This document shows positions 17,033 to 25,712 of a DNA stretch of 64,000 nucleotides, piece after piece (within the stretch, counting starts at the first letter, position 1; every line of letters begins with the position of its first letter). This DNA comes from Geobacter sp. DSM 9736 (GTDB lineage: Bacteria; Desulfobacterota; Desulfuromonadia; Geobacterales; Geobacteraceae): positions 3,844,753 to 3,908,752 of the forward strand of contig NZ_LT896716.1 in the NCBI RefSeq assembly GCF_900187405.1. The letters are read 5' to 3'. The position numbers and the translations under genes are program-made. The notes beneath the pieces were generated by a model. That model worked only from the letters and a program-made list of their open reading frames with translations, was not told where the DNA came from and made no database searches.

Positions 17033-17866
17033 TTAAAAAAAATGCAACGTAATGTTGTTTTTCTCATTGGGGGCTGAGGCAAGAGGATCGGGTTCATCCC
17101 GAAGATTGATTATACTTGGATCGGTTCCGCATACTGGGCAGTGCTGATCGCGTTTGATGGGAATCTCACGGAACTTCATTCTTAAGGCATTGAAAGTGAG
17201 CAGTCGGTCGGTAAGGGGATCGCCGATGCCGGCTAGGTACTTGATGGCCTCCGAGGCCTGGATTGTCCCGATTACTCCCGGCAATACTCCCAGGACGCCG
17301 TCCCGCGAGCATGCCGTCGCGACTTCCGCAGGAGGGGGGGCGGGAAAAATACAGCGGTAACAAGCGGATTTTCGTGGATGGACGGTCATGGTCTGGCCAT
17401 CGAACCTGAGTATACCGCCGTGGGAGTAGGGCTTCTCCGCGAGTATGCAGGCATCGTTTATGAGAAATTTCGCCGCAAAATTATCTGTAGCGTCGATGAC
17501 CACATCGTACCCGGCAATGATTTCCCGGATGTTTCCGGCATTAACCCGCAAACGATGAGGGGTTACAGTAACGTCGGGGTTAAGGTCCCGAATTCTTCTT
17601 TCTGCCGAGGATACTTTAGGTTTCCCCACATCTGATGTGGAGTGGATGATTTGCCGCTGCAGGTTTGAAAGCTCGACGTCGTCAGGGTCCGCTATCCCGA
17701 TAGTGCCGACTCCGGCGGCTGCGAGATACAGTGCAGCAGGAGAGCCGAGGCCGCCGGCACCTATTACGAGAACCCTGCTTCCCAGAAGACGTTCCTGACC
17801 TTCTTCTCCAATGCACTCTAGCATAAGGTGGCGAGAGTACCGGTCGCGCTGCTTCTCTGATAGCAT
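17033..17866 (-). CDS. ThiF/MoeB/HesA family E1-like adenylyltransferase
   Basis: This gene encodes 277 residues. A nucleotide-binding motif VIGAGGLGSPAALYLA lies at about 34-49, followed by DPDDVELSNLQRQ with the conserved Arg/Gln residues of the E1 fold. A candidate catalytic Cys sits in VATACSRDGVLGVLPG. A zinc site is formed by CYRC and CPVC pairs. These enzymes adenylate the C-terminal Gly of ThiS or MoaD. The window contains thiS-thiG-thiE at 44.8-46.5 kb but no second ThiF-like gene, so this protein could serve ThiS, MoaD or both. It lacks a C-terminal rhodanese domain, the form expected for MoeB/ThiF of this size. Confidence 0.88.
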   Translation of the reverse strand: MLSEKQRDRYSRHLMLECIGEEGQERLLGSRVLVIGAGGLGSPAALYLAAAGVGTIGIADPDDVELSNLQRQIIHSTSDVGKPKVSSAERRIRDLNPDVTVTPHRLRVNAGNIREIIAGYDVVIDATDNFAAKFLINDACILAEKPYSHGGILRFDGQTMTVHPRKSACYRCIFPAPPPAEVATACSRDGVLGVLPGVIGTIQASEAIKYLAGIGDPLTDRLLTFNALRMKFREIPIKRDQHCPVCGTDPSIINLRDEPDPLASAPNEKNNITLHFF

Positions 17867-17947
17867 CTTTAAGTCCTGGTTACGGGGAAGAGATAGGGGC
17901 TAGGCAGTAAGCCGCCTCGTTTGATCGATGGGATACCGGAAGAGTTT

Positions 17948-17976
17948 GGGAGCGGAGGGTCTTCTGCTCCACTCCC
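17948..17976 (-). terminator. hairpin downstream of rpoH (weak terminator candidate)
   Basis: An interrupted inverted repeat (GGGAGNGGAG / CTCCNCTCCC) lies 9-37 bases past the rpoH stop on the minus strand. There is no good T tract, so termination could be inefficient or Rho-assisted. Confidence 0.3.
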
Positions 17977-17984
17977 GGAGACCG

Positions 17985-18839
17985 TCAGGCAGGAAGGGCT
18001 CGCTGGACAAATGGAGCTAGAGCTGTCTTCATTTTCTTCAGGGCCCCCTCTTCGATCTGTCGAACCCTTTCCCGTGAGATCGAAAAGTGATCTGCTATTT
18101 CCTGAAGGGTTCTGGGATTGTCGGAACTAACCCGGTTTTCGATGATGTAGCGCTCCTTTTCATTCAGGCGATCTAGTGCCTGTCCGATTTCTCTTTGCAG
18201 GAGCGCGGCTTCCTGGAGATCAGCAAGCTGCTCTTCCTGGTTCATGCCATCATCAACTAGGTTCTCGATCAGCGAGAGGCCTTCGCCGTCGGCCACTTCA
18301 GCATTAAGGGAAAATTCGCCTCTCAGCCGCTGGTCCATTTCGCGGACTTCTGATGCCTTCACGTCGAGCGCGCTTGCTGTAGTTTCGGCATCATCCTCGC
18401 CGAACATGTTCATAACGGCATCTTTGGCCTGCCCAAGCTTGAAAAATAGCTTGCGCTGAGCTTGTGTCGTCCCGATCTTGAGCAGGCTCCACGCTGATAT
18501 GATGTGGTTCTGGATGTAGGCACGTATCCACCATACCGCGTACGATATCAGCCTGAACCCCTTGTAGGGGTTGAATTTCTTGACCGCCATCATCAGACCC
18601 ACATTCCCTTCCTGGATCAGATCGAGCATTTTCATCCCGTATGCCCTGTACTCCGCTGCTATTTTTACTACGAAACGGAGATTCGATGTGATCAGTCTGT
18701 GGGCCGCTTCCAGGTCTTTCTCTTCATAATATCTTATGGCCAGTCCTCGCTCCTCCTCTGCTGACAGCACGGGAAACCTGCGTATTTCAGCGAGGTAGAG
18801 GCTCAAACTATCGGCTACAACAGGCAGAGACATACTCAT
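17985..18839 (-). CDS. rpoH: heat-shock sigma factor RpoH (sigma-32)
   Basis: This gene encodes 284 residues. Region 2 is present (LITSNLRFVVKIAAEYRAYGMKMLDLIQEGNVGLMMAVKKFNPYKGFRLISYAVWWIRAYIQ). The RpoH box QRKLFFKLGQAK distinguishes RpoH from other group-3 sigma factors. Region 4 ends in a helix-turn-helix (RTLQEIADHFSISRERVRQIEEGALKKM). RpoH directs RNA polymerase to chaperone and protease promoters, and clpB in this window is an expected target. The ATG is preceded by GAGGAGG. A CIRCE operator overlaps the predicted start of transcription, indicating HrcA control of rpoH itself. Confidence 0.95.
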   Translation of the reverse strand: MSMSLPVVADSLSLYLAEIRRFPVLSAEEERGLAIRYYEEKDLEAAHRLITSNLRFVVKIAAEYRAYGMKMLDLIQEGNVGLMMAVKKFNPYKGFRLISYAVWWIRAYIQNHIISAWSLLKIGTTQAQRKLFFKLGQAKDAVMNMFGEDDAETTASALDVKASEVREMDQRLRGEFSLNAEVADGEGLSLIENLVDDGMNQEEQLADLQEAALLQREIGQALDRLNEKERYIIENRVSSDNPRTLQEIADHFSISRERVRQIEEGALKKMKTALAPFVQRALPA

Positions 18840-18875
18840 TTCGATCTTTCCTCCTCGGCCTTCAGGTGAGCTGCG

Positions 18876-18902
18876 TTAGCACTCATCGTCATTGACTGCT
18901 AA
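18876..18902 (-). promoter_or_regulatory. CIRCE operator (HrcA binding site) upstream of rpoH
   Basis: On the minus strand the sequence reads TTAGCAGTC, nine bases, then GAGTGCTAA. This equals the CIRCE consensus TTAGCACTC-N9-GAGTGCTAA with one mismatch (G for C at position 7). It sits 37-63 bases upstream of the rpoH ATG and directly downstream of the predicted -10 element, where bound HrcA would block transcription. The hrcA gene itself is not in the window. Confidence 0.85.
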
Positions 18903-18903
18903 T

Positions 18904-18932
18904 ACTTTAACAAGTCTGTCATGTGATTTCAA
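18904..18932 (-). promoter_or_regulatory. predicted sigma-70 promoter of rpoH
   Basis: On the minus strand TTGAAA (18932-18927) is followed after exactly 17 bases by TAAAGT (18909-18904). The -10 is only 4/6 to consensus. The CIRCE element begins at the next bases downstream, supporting the assignment. The same -10 hexamer occurs in the promoter predicted at 57840-57868. Confidence 0.6.
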
Positions 18933-18949
18933 GGGGGTATGAGAGGTTG

Positions 18950-19417
18950 TTACTTTTTTTGAAACATGAGAACGGTCAGTTCAGGCCGTTCAGGGGCATA
19001 GGCGAAAGTTATGCGGGTTGTGCCGTCTTGCCAGAGATAGGAAATTAGATGGGGGGCTGATGAGCGGTCGATCAGGCCGGAGCCGTACTGTTTAATGCAT
19101 TGTTTCAGAATTGTTTCGACTCCGACGTTCTTGACGTAAGCCCCACTGAAGGTAACCGAGACGGCATTAAGTCCAGCCTTTTCAAAACCGAAAGTGCGCT
19201 GACGCATCATCTGGTTTGGATTAGCCTGGATGTAGACGAATTGGTCACCTATCTTACCTAGTGTGCCGTTGCGGTATGCCTGGGAGATTGCGTGGACGTC
19301 GGTGCCCCACCTGACGCCGGCGTATCCGGGGAAAAGTCGTGCTGAAAAAGCGGGCGATATTTCGAAGGTAGTCAACGCGAGCAGCAAAAACAAAAATGAG
19401 AGGAAGCTTTTTATCAC
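18950..19417 (-). CDS. exported hypothetical protein
   Basis: The frame extends to a GTG at 19450, but GTG 19417 is favoured: AGGGG lies eight bases upstream, and the 155-residue product then begins with a normal signal peptide (VIKSFLSFLFLLLALTTFEISPAFSA). The mature protein has LFPGYAGVRWGTDVHAISQAYRNG near its start, similar in style to periplasmic 'GVxWG' proteins that assist envelope processes. It has no Cys pair or membrane segment after cleavage. I do not recognise a named family. It is on the same strand as rpoH but has a different promoter region. Confidence 0.62.
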   Translation of the reverse strand: MIKSFLSFLFLLLALTTFEISPAFSARLFPGYAGVRWGTDVHAISQAYRNGTLGKIGDQFVYIQANPNQMMRQRTFGFEKAGLNAVSVTFSGAYVKNVGVETILKQCIKQYGSGLIDRSSAPHLISYLWQDGTTRITFAYAPERPELTVLMFQKK

Positions 19418-19531
19418 TGCCGTTGCCCCTGTATGAAACTGATTAAGCACGAAAAGAATAGAGGATTGATAAAAAGGATGTCAAGGTTTACCCGATGAAG
19501 GCCGGCTCATGGTGCTGCTGAAATTCTACCT

Positions 19532-20212
19532 CTACAGTTGTCTCAGGTCGATCATTTCTTCCCCGAGCAGGTATTCGGTCCGTGCTGCTTGGGAGGCTGT
19601 TGCAAACCTACCGACGATCTGCCGAATCTTCTCAAGTTCATCCCGAATCTGCGATAGATAGGCGCTTGCAGTTGCGTGGGCGGCAACTTCTTTTCCAGCC
19701 AGATGTAAGAGGCCGAAAATGGTGGTCATGGGATTGTTCAGTTCATGGCTTAGTGCAATCGCCATTTCGCGCAGTAGTTTCAGCCGTTCCAGTTCCACCG
19801 CCATCCGCTTTTCACGTCGGGATGCGAGATGAAGGTTGATACGTGCCAGAAGCTCGCCGGGGTAGAAGGGTTTGACAACGTAGTCGTCCGCTCCCGCCTC
19901 GAATCCCCTCACCTTCTCCCGTCCCGTGTCGAGAGATGTAAGGAAAATGACTGGTATACCGCGGGTCTCTTCATGTTCCTTCAGCATTCGGCAAACCTCA
20001 TACCCGTCCACATCGGGCAGATTGATGTCAAGGAGAATAAGGTCTACAGGTTCTGCCAGTGCTGCGGTCAAGCCGGATAGCCCTTCCGCTTCCACCGTCA
20101 GGCGGTAGCACCCACCGAGGATGTCTCGCAACTGGGCTTGGGCCACCTGGCTGTCTTCTATCAGTAGGATATGTTCCATCGGTTCATCCGGAGCGAAAAT
20201 TTTTCCGGCCAT
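19532..20212 (-). CDS. response regulator receiver fused to a HisKA-like domain, no ATPase domain
   Basis: This gene encodes 226 residues. A complete receiver domain spans about 13-130: acidic pocket E19/D20, phosphoacceptor D62 in LILLDINLPDVDG, T92 in VIFLTS and K114 in VVKPF. A helical region follows (about 140-205) with an H-box ALSHELNNPMTT, His156, typical of histidine kinase dimerisation domains. The protein ends before any HATPase N, G1 or G2 box could occur, at 226 residues against about 370 or more for a full receiver-kinase. It may be a phosphotransfer or dimerisation adaptor needing a partner kinase. It is divergent from the membrane protein at 20.3 kb. No truncated kinase remnant follows the stop. 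Confidence 0.85.
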   Translation of the reverse strand: MAGKIFAPDEPMEHILLIEDSQVAQAQLRDILGGCYRLTVEAEGLSGLTAALAEPVDLILLDINLPDVDGYEVCRMLKEHEETRGIPVIFLTSLDTGREKVRGFEAGADDYVVKPFYPGELLARINLHLASRREKRMAVELERLKLLREMAIALSHELNNPMTTIFGLLHLAGKEVAAHATASAYLSQIRDELEKIRQIVGRFATASQAARTEYLLGEEMIDLRQL

Positions 20213-20304
20213 TTTTAGTCCCTTTGGCTCTCATGTCAAGGGAGATTGACGGAGGCGCAAGACTGGATGCTGCATAAGGCATGCAGATGTGGTATACACA
20301 CTAC

Positions 20305-20889
20305 ATGGCTTCTTCAACAACATATGATGTTGTCTCTCCTGCGCGTCTTAGGGCTGCAGGATGGCTCTCCATGGGCGCTTCCTTCCTCACGCTCCCCTGG
20401 TTCCTCTTTACGTATTTGGCCGAAGGACGAGGAGATGCCTCCATAAAAGGCGCTGAAGCCTTGATGCTGGTGGGTCGGCTGGCGCTCTTGATCTACGTTC
20501 TTCTCGTTTTTCAGCAACTGCTCAACAAACATTATGCTTTTACGGGTGCCAACAAGACCATATCCCTCTTTATACAGGCGTCCACCATCCAGGTCGCTGC
20601 CCGATTACTAGCTCTCGCCGTGCCCGAGCTTGCTGACGCAGTCGCTCTTTTCGGTTTGATCATGCTCGTGATTATCGGAGTGATTCATCTGATGTTCGGC
20701 ATCTGGCTTCTCTATCTCCCGGCGAGCCTGGGCGGTATGCACCGTCCGTTCTGCTATCTCAACATCGCCACCGGCCTTGCCTTTGCCTCAATCGTACTGC
20801 TGCCGGTCGGAATGCTCACGAGCACGATTGCAGACCTGATGCTCGGTACTATATTACTTCAGACTGCACGGCTGCCCCGGCTCACCTGA
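20305..20889 (+). CDS. integral membrane protein, unrecognised
   Basis: ATG 20305 gives 194 residues; an in-frame ATG at 20281 would add eight residues, and neither has a strong ribosome site. Five or six hydrophobic segments are evident (for example LTLPWFLFTYLA, LALLIYVLLVFQQLL, FGLIMLVIIGVIHLMFGIWLLYLP and ATGLAFASIVLLPVGMLTS). No conserved motif is recognised. It sits divergent to the receiver-HisKA protein and ahead of ilvE. Function unknown. Confidence 0.68.
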   Translation: MASSTTYDVVSPARLRAAGWLSMGASFLTLPWFLFTYLAEGRGDASIKGAEALMLVGRLALLIYVLLVFQQLLNKHYAFTGANKTISLFIQASTIQVAARLLALAVPELADAVALFGLIMLVIIGVIHLMFGIWLLYLPASLGGMHRPFCYLNIATGLAFASIVLLPVGMLTSTIADLMLGTILLQTARLPRLT

Positions 20890-21003
20890 GCTGCCTCTTC
20901 AACGTCCCCCGGATATTTTCAAAATTCTTGCCCCTCTCTCTGAATCATGGTAGATGTTGACGATATTTTCCCGCACCCGCGCGGCACAAGGAGGTTGTAG
21001 CAG

Positions 21004-22077
21004 ATGGACATCACGGTGCTCCCCCTCCCGGAGGAGAAGAAAAAATCAAAGTACGACGATGAGTCGAAGCTCGGCTTTGGCAGAATTTTCACTGACCGGA
21101 TGCTGGTTGCCGAATGGAAGGCAGGCCAGGGATGGGTCGATGCCAGAATCCAGCCCTACGCGCCATTCATGCTTGATCCGGCGTGCCTCGTCCTGCATTA
21201 TGCGCAGGAGATCTTCGAAGGGTTGAAGGCTTACCGGTGGAAGGATGATAAGATCGCCCTTTTCCGGCCTGAGATGAATGCACGCCGCTTCAACCTCTCA
21301 GCGGAGCGGATGTGCATGCCGGAGGTGCCGGAAGAGCTGTTTCTTAAAGGAATCGAACAGCTGGTGAGCCTTGAGCGGGAGTGGGTGCCTTCTAGCGAGG
21401 GGACATCCCTTTATATTCGGCCCACTCTCATCGCAGTAGAACCGGTACTTGGGGTTAAACCCTCGGATCACTATTTCTTCTATGTCATCATGTCTCCGGT
21501 AGGTGCCTACTACCCTGCGGGATTCAATCCGATAAAGATCCTGGTGGAGGATCATTATGTTCGCGCCGTACCCGGTGGGACCGGCGAAGCCAAGACTGGC
21601 GGCAACTACGCCAGTTCCCTCAAGGCGGCGCTGGAAGCCAAGAAAAAAGGGTTCGACCAGGTGCTGTGGCTTGATGGTGTATCGAAGCAGTTCGTTGAAG
21701 AGGTAGGTGCGATGAACATGCTGTTCGCTTATGGGAATCGCGTGGTCACATCTCCCCTGACGGGTTCCATTCTGAACGGAGTAACAAGAGATTCAGTCCT
21801 GAAGCTGGCGGGTACGCTTGGTTTTACGGTGGAGGAGCGGCAGCTGGACATTAATGAGCTGCTGAACGATATCAGCTCCGGCCGCATCACCGAAGCTTTC
21901 GGCAGCGGTACTGCTGCAGTCATAACCCCTGTGGGAGCGCTAAATTTCAAGGAGAAGACTTATACGGTGGCGGACGGAGGAGTCGGTTCCATCACCCGTA
22001 AGCTCTACGATACGCTCACGGGGATTCAGTACGGCAAGGTCGCCGATACATTTGGCTGGATCCGGAAGATCTCCTGA
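21004..22077 (+). CDS. ilvE: branched-chain amino acid aminotransferase
   Basis: This gene encodes 357 residues with AAGGAGG upstream of the ATG. It is a fold-type IV aminotransferase of the long (eukaryote-like, ilvE type 2) class. Signatures are EIFEGLKAYRW, FRPEMNARRFNLSAERMCMP, TSLYIRPTLIA and VLWLDGVSKQFVEEVGAMNM. The PLP Lys is expected at K197 in EAKTGGNY. It transaminates Leu, Ile and Val with 2-oxoglutarate in the cytosol. A terminator follows. It stands as a single gene. Confidence 0.93.
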   Translation: MDITVLPLPEEKKKSKYDDESKLGFGRIFTDRMLVAEWKAGQGWVDARIQPYAPFMLDPACLVLHYAQEIFEGLKAYRWKDDKIALFRPEMNARRFNLSAERMCMPEVPEELFLKGIEQLVSLEREWVPSSEGTSLYIRPTLIAVEPVLGVKPSDHYFFYVIMSPVGAYYPAGFNPIKILVEDHYVRAVPGGTGEAKTGGNYASSLKAALEAKKKGFDQVLWLDGVSKQFVEEVGAMNMLFAYGNRVVTSPLTGSILNGVTRDSVLKLAGTLGFTVEERQLDINELLNDISSGRITEAFGSGTAAVITPVGALNFKEKTYTVADGGVGSITRKLYDTLTGIQYGKVADTFGWIRKIS

Positions 22078-22084
22078 TCGATTA

Positions 22085-22106
22085 AAGGGCCCCATCTTGG
22101 GGCCTT
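22085..22106 (+). terminator. intrinsic terminator after ilvE
   Basis: AAGGGCCCC, a four-base loop and GGGGCCTT form a GC-rich hairpin with a single bulge just past the ilvE stop, followed by TCTTCATTC. The T tract is weak. Confidence 0.6.
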
Positions 22107-22127
22107 CTTCATTCATAAGTACTTTAC

Positions 22128-22283
22128 ATGATCATCAAGCCGAAGCTTAACAAGCTGTGCGTTTCCTGCCGGCGTAAATGCAAGCAACCAGCCACTGTAC
22201 TGATTGCTTCATGTCCCCGTTACTACCAGGGGCCCAAGATAAAGGAATGTACCTGGAAACAGCTGGAGTTGCCACTGAAGTAG
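22128..22283 (+). CDS. small Cys-rich protein (51 aa), possible zinc-binding fold
   Basis: ATG 22128 opens 52 codons. The product is basic and has CxxCxxxC near the N terminus (LCVSCRRKCKQP), a further Cys in the VLIASCPRYY stretch and another in IKECTW, so five Cys in 51 residues. The first three Cys plus SCPRYYQGP resemble short zinc-knuckle-like proteins often found in Geobacter genomes, but I cannot name a family. No membrane or signal segment is present. There is no clear Shine-Dalgarno sequence (ATAAGTACTTTAC precedes it). Confidence 0.55.
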   Translation: MIIKPKLNKLCVSCRRKCKQPATVLIASCPRYYQGPKIKECTWKQLELPLK

Positions 22284-22306
22284 AGGGGGCAGGCTGTGGT
22301 ACCGTT

Positions 22307-22462
22307 ATGGACATAAGCTGCGCCGGCAGTGGTTGCTGCCTTGCCGCATATGCTGAACGGGCAATGAATTGGTGGCGGAAGGCCTCGCAAACATGCGAAG
22401 GAGCTTGGCCACAGGAGTGCCGCAGCTGTGGTAAATGCATAAGGGAGTACTTGTCAAGCTAA
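22307..22462 (+). CDS. possible small Cys-rich protein (51 aa)
   Basis: An ATG at 22307 opens 52 codons with Cys in ISCAGSGCCLAA, QTCEGAW and ECRSCGKCIREY: eight Cys in 51 residues, two of them in a CxxCxxC arrangement. It is one frame off the preceding small Cys-rich ORF and starts 23 bases after it. A GAGGGGGC lies about 17 bases upstream, too far for ideal spacing. The Cys density argues for a real metal-binding mini-protein, but the region could also be degraded sequence. Confidence 0.32.
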   Translation: MDISCAGSGCCLAAYAERAMNWWRKASQTCEGAWPQECRSCGKCIREYLSS

Positions 22463-22483
22463 CCATTGCTGACCGTGCCTGGG

Positions 22484-22726
22484 TCATTGGCGCTCCCACA
22501 AACCCTTCTGGCGAGGCTTTGCAGCTTGCGTCTGGCGTATTGCAGCTTGAGGAGCCTGCGCAACCGCCGTCCGTTCCCCGGCCGGTTCCTGCCGTTGGTA
22601 CAAAGCCTGCTCAACATTGATTCCGCCGCTCCTCAACTCCCTAAAAGCGGCCTTTCCAATTGTGCCTACTTCAGCACATCCTGCTGCTGTTATCAAAAGC
22701 ACCGCCAACCCCCAAAGCCTCATCAT
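22484..22726 (-). CDS. small lipoprotein, unrecognised
   Basis: The start at ATG 22726 has a strong GGAGGG Shine-Dalgarno sequence 7-8 bases upstream and gives 80 residues. MMRLWGLAVLLITAAGC is a lipoprotein-type signal with Cys17 as lipidation site, although position -3 is Ala, not the preferred Leu. The mature part is short, basic and Gln/Ala-rich (QALYQRQEPAGERTAVAQAPQAA), probably unstructured. It lies on the opposite strand to the small Cys-rich ORFs and to clpB. No function can be given. Confidence 0.6.
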   Translation of the reverse strand: MMRLWGLAVLLITAAGCAEVGTIGKAAFRELRSGGINVEQALYQRQEPAGERTAVAQAPQAAIRQTQAAKPRQKGLWERQ

Positions 22727-22921
22727 CGTTTTACCCTCCATTTTATCGTATTGCGAATTACCATTTTCGTGCCATCTGCTGGGGCTGTAATTTCGCACCT
22801 TTACCGCTGGGAGGCTTCATAGGTTTGGCCGAAAAATGAACAGTGATCCGTGTTCCGGACTCTGGGCAAGCAACGTGGGTGACGCGGTAGGCTTTATTTC
22901 TGGAACAACACGGTCTCTTCC

Positions 22922-22950
22922 TTGACACTTAAAGGGGCCGTGCCTATGTT
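22922..22950 (+). promoter_or_regulatory. predicted promoter of clpB
   Basis: TTGACA (22922-22927) and TATGTT (22945-22950) are separated by exactly 17 bases, 36 bases upstream of the clpB ATG. The context C-TTGACA...GCCTATGTT partly resembles a sigma-32 promoter too, but it lacks the CCCCAT-type -10. RpoH control is plausible from family knowledge but not shown by this sequence. Confidence 0.65.
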
Positions 22951-22985
22951 CTCTTATAGGATGAGGTAACAAAAAGGAGCCGCAT

Positions 22986-25577
22986 ATGATCAGAGCTGAC
23001 AAGATGACAATAAAGGCACAGGAGGCGTTGGCAGGGGCCCAGGAGGCTGCCGGACGTCTCGGCAATGGTGCCATTGAGGCGGAGCACCTGCTTCTGTCGC
23101 TGCTCGAACAAGAGGGGGGGCTGGTACCGGCGCTGCTTCAGAAAATCGGGGCCAACACCGCATACGTTCAGAACAAGGTCGACGCCTCACTTAAGAGGCT
23201 TCCGCAGGCGAGCGGGGCGACGATGCAGGTTTATCTTTCCCCTGGTTTGAACCGCCTGCTCGACCAGGCACAGAAAGAGGCCGACACACTCAGGGACAGT
23301 TTCGTTTCAACCGAGCACCTACTGATGGCAATGTCCTCTGACAAAGGTAGCGAAGCTGGACGCATTCTCGCCGACAACGGCGTGACGAGAGACGCGATTC
23401 TTTCCGCACTCAAGGACATTCGAGGTGACGAGAAAGTAACAGATCAAAATCCTGAGGAAAAATACCAGGCGCTGGCAAAGTACGCCCGTGATCTTACCGA
23501 ACTGGCGAGACGTGGCAAGCTCGACCCGGTAATCGGACGTGACGATGAGATACGTCGAGTGATCCAGGTACTTTCACGGCGCACCAAGAACAATCCCGTC
23601 CTCATCGGTGAGCCGGGGGTAGGGAAAACTGCTATTGTGGAAGGGCTTGCCCAGCGCATTGTTTCTGGTGATGTACCGGAAACTCTCAAGAACAAGCGGT
23701 TGGCTGCGCTGGATATGGGGGCGCTCATAGCCGGGGCCAAATACCGCGGAGAATTCGAGGACAGGCTTAAGGCAGTAATCAAGGAGGTGGTGAAATCGGA
23801 AGGGGGCGTCATTCTATTCATAGACGAGCTTCATACCCTCGTCGGCGCAGGTGCCGCCGAAGGGGCAATGGACGCCTCCAACATGCTGAAACCTGCCCTT
23901 GCCCGGGGAGAGCTGCATTGCATCGGTGCTACGACTCTCAACGAGTATCGAAAGTATATAGAGAAGGATGCTGCCCTGGAGCGGCGTTTCCAGCAGGTGT
24001 ATACTGGGGAGCCTTCGGTGGAGGACACGATTGCCATCTTGCGCGGCCTCAAGGAGAAGTACGAGACCTATCATGGAACGCGCATTCAAGACAGTGCCAT
24101 CATTGCGGCTGCAACGTTATCCGACCGCTATATTACCGACCGCTTCCTGCCGGACAAGGCTATCGACCTGATTGACGAAGCCGCCTCAAGATTGAGAATC
24201 GAGATCGATTCGATGCCGACTGAGGTGGATGAGGTAGAGCGAAAAATCATCCAACTGGAGATCGAAAAGCAGGCGCTCCTGCGTGAGCAGGATCCTCACG
24301 CTCGGGAGCGGCTCAATAAGCTGGCGGATGAGCTTGAGTCACTGAAGACCCAGTCGGTAGCTTTGAAAGCCCATTGGCAGCAGGAGAAGGAGATCATCGC
24401 GCAGTTGCGGGACCTTAAGCAGCGCCTCGAAGACAAGAAGGAGGAGGCGAAGCGGGCCGAGCGGGAAGGTAATCTGGGGCGTACCGCTGAAATCCGATAT
24501 GGCGAGATTCCTTCCATAGAAAACGAGATGGAGGAAAAGAACCTTCGCCTTGCCGAGGCACAAAAGGAGGGCAAGATGCTCCCCGAGGAGGTAGATGGGG
24601 AGATGATCGCCGAGATTGTGGCCAAGTGGACCGGAATTCCCGTGAGCCGGATGATGGAGGGTGAAGCCGAGAAGCTACTGAAGATGGAGGAGCGGCTAAA
24701 AAGCCGCGTGGTCGGGCAGGACGAGGCTCTCGGTCTGGTTGCCAATGCCGTAAGACGGGCAAGGGCAGGTTTGTCCGAACCGAATCGTCCAATCGGTTCT
24801 TTCATATTTCTCGGACCTACCGGGGTCGGCAAGACAGAGACCGCCAAAGCGCTTGCACAATTCCTTTTTGACGACGACCAGTCAGTCGTGCGAATTGACA
24901 TGAGCGAGTATCAGGAGAAGCATACAGTTGCGCGGCTCATAGGCGCTCCGCCGGGTTACGTGGGGTACGAGGAAGGGGGGCAGCTCACCGAAGCCGTCAG
25001 GCGACGTCCGTACAGCATCATTCTCTTCGACGAGATTGAGAAGGCGCACCCTGAGGTTTTCAACGTGCTCCTGCAGGTGCTTGACGATGGCAGGCTCACC
25101 GACGGCCAGGGGAGGACTGTCGATTTTCGGAATACAGTAATTATCATGACGAGCAATCTCGGTTCGCAGGCCATTCAGCAGTACGGTTCAGATTACGGGC
25201 GGATGCGGAATATCGTGACGGATACGCTCAAGGAGAATTTCAAGCCGGAGTTCCTCAACCGCATCGACGAGGTCGTGATTTATCACGCTCTTCCCCTCGA
25301 ACAGATCAAGAGGATCGTTGATATCCAGGTCCATGGGCTTCAGCAGCGGCTTGCGGAGCGCCACATCAGCCTGGAGATAACCGAAAAGGCCCGAGCTCTT
25401 CTTGCCCGGGAGGGATATGATCCGGCTTATGGAGCGCGGCCTCTAAAGCGGACACTCCAGCGAAAGGTGCAGGATCCGCTTGCCCTAATGCTCCTGGAGG
25501 GGAAGTTTGCCGAGAAGGATACTGTTCTCGTCGATGTCGACATGCAGGGTGAAACGCTGGTGATCATGAAGAAATAA
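22986..25577 (+). CDS. clpB: disaggregase ClpB
   Basis: This gene encodes 863 residues, close to E. coli ClpB. It has an N-terminal Clp N domain (1-145). The first AAA+ module has Walker A GEPGVGKT (about 208-215) and Walker B VILFIDE. A long middle coiled-coil domain (about 410-525) is present; this distinguishes ClpB from ClpA/ClpC. The second AAA+ module has GPTGVGKT and [14 protein letters not shown], followed by the C-terminal D2-small domain. ClpB extracts polypeptides from aggregates with DnaK. AAAAAGGAG precedes the ATG. It is an expected RpoH regulon member, and rpoH is encoded 4 kb upstream. Confidence 0.97.
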   Translation: MIRADKMTIKAQEALAGAQEAAGRLGNGAIEAEHLLLSLLEQEGGLVPALLQKIGANTAYVQNKVDASLKRLPQASGATMQVYLSPGLNRLLDQAQKEADTLRDSFVSTEHLLMAMSSDKGSEAGRILADNGVTRDAILSALKDIRGDEKVTDQNPEEKYQALAKYARDLTELARRGKLDPVIGRDDEIRRVIQVLSRRTKNNPVLIGEPGVGKTAIVEGLAQRIVSGDVPETLKNKRLAALDMGALIAGAKYRGEFEDRLKAVIKEVVKSEGGVILFIDELHTLVGAGAAEGAMDASNMLKPALARGELHCIGATTLNEYRKYIEKDAALERRFQQVYTGEPSVEDTIAILRGLKEKYETYHGTRIQDSAIIAAATLSDRYITDRFLPDKAIDLIDEAASRLRIEIDSMPTEVDEVERKIIQLEIEKQALLREQDPHARERLNKLADELESLKTQSVALKAHWQQEKEIIAQLRDLKQRLEDKKEEAKRAEREGNLGRTAEIRYGEIPSIENEMEEKNLRLAEAQKEGKMLPEEVDGEMIAEIVAKWTGIPVSRMMEGEAEKLLKMEERLKSRVVGQDEALGLVANAVRRARAGLSEPNRPIGSFIFLGPTGVGKTETAKALAQFLFDDDQSVVRIDMSEYQEKHTVARLIGAPPGYVGYEEGGQLTEAVRRRPYSIILFDEIEKAHPEVFNVLLQVLDDGRLTDGQGRTVDFRNTVIIMTSNLGSQAIQQYGSDYGRMRNIVTDTLKENFKPEFLNRIDEVVIYHALPLEQIKRIVDIQVHGLQQRLAERHISLEITEKARALLAREGYDPAYGARPLKRTLQRKVQDPLALMLLEGKFAEKDTVLVDVDMQGETLVIMKK

Positions 25578-25712
25578 GCTTGGCAGCCATTAGCTTTCGT
25601 GGTAGAGAAGGGTTCGTTTTGGGAGGCATCTTTTCTGGTAATTGCAGCAGGTATGGAACCTGCCACCCGCTGTGGACTGCATTTTCGTCCGGGTGCCCCC
25701 AGCCGGATATCT

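Noticed and set aside
22147-22440. Minus-strand ORF of 97 codons over the small Cys-rich ORFs
   Set aside because: No ribosome site, and the translation reads like the reverse frame of Cys-coding DNA (Ala/Gln/Arg-rich).
22921-22950. A pure sigma-32 promoter for clpB
   Set aside because: The -35-like CTTGAC is present but the -10 lacks the CCCCAT core; TTGACA-N17-TATGTT fits sigma-70 better, so only dual use is suggested.
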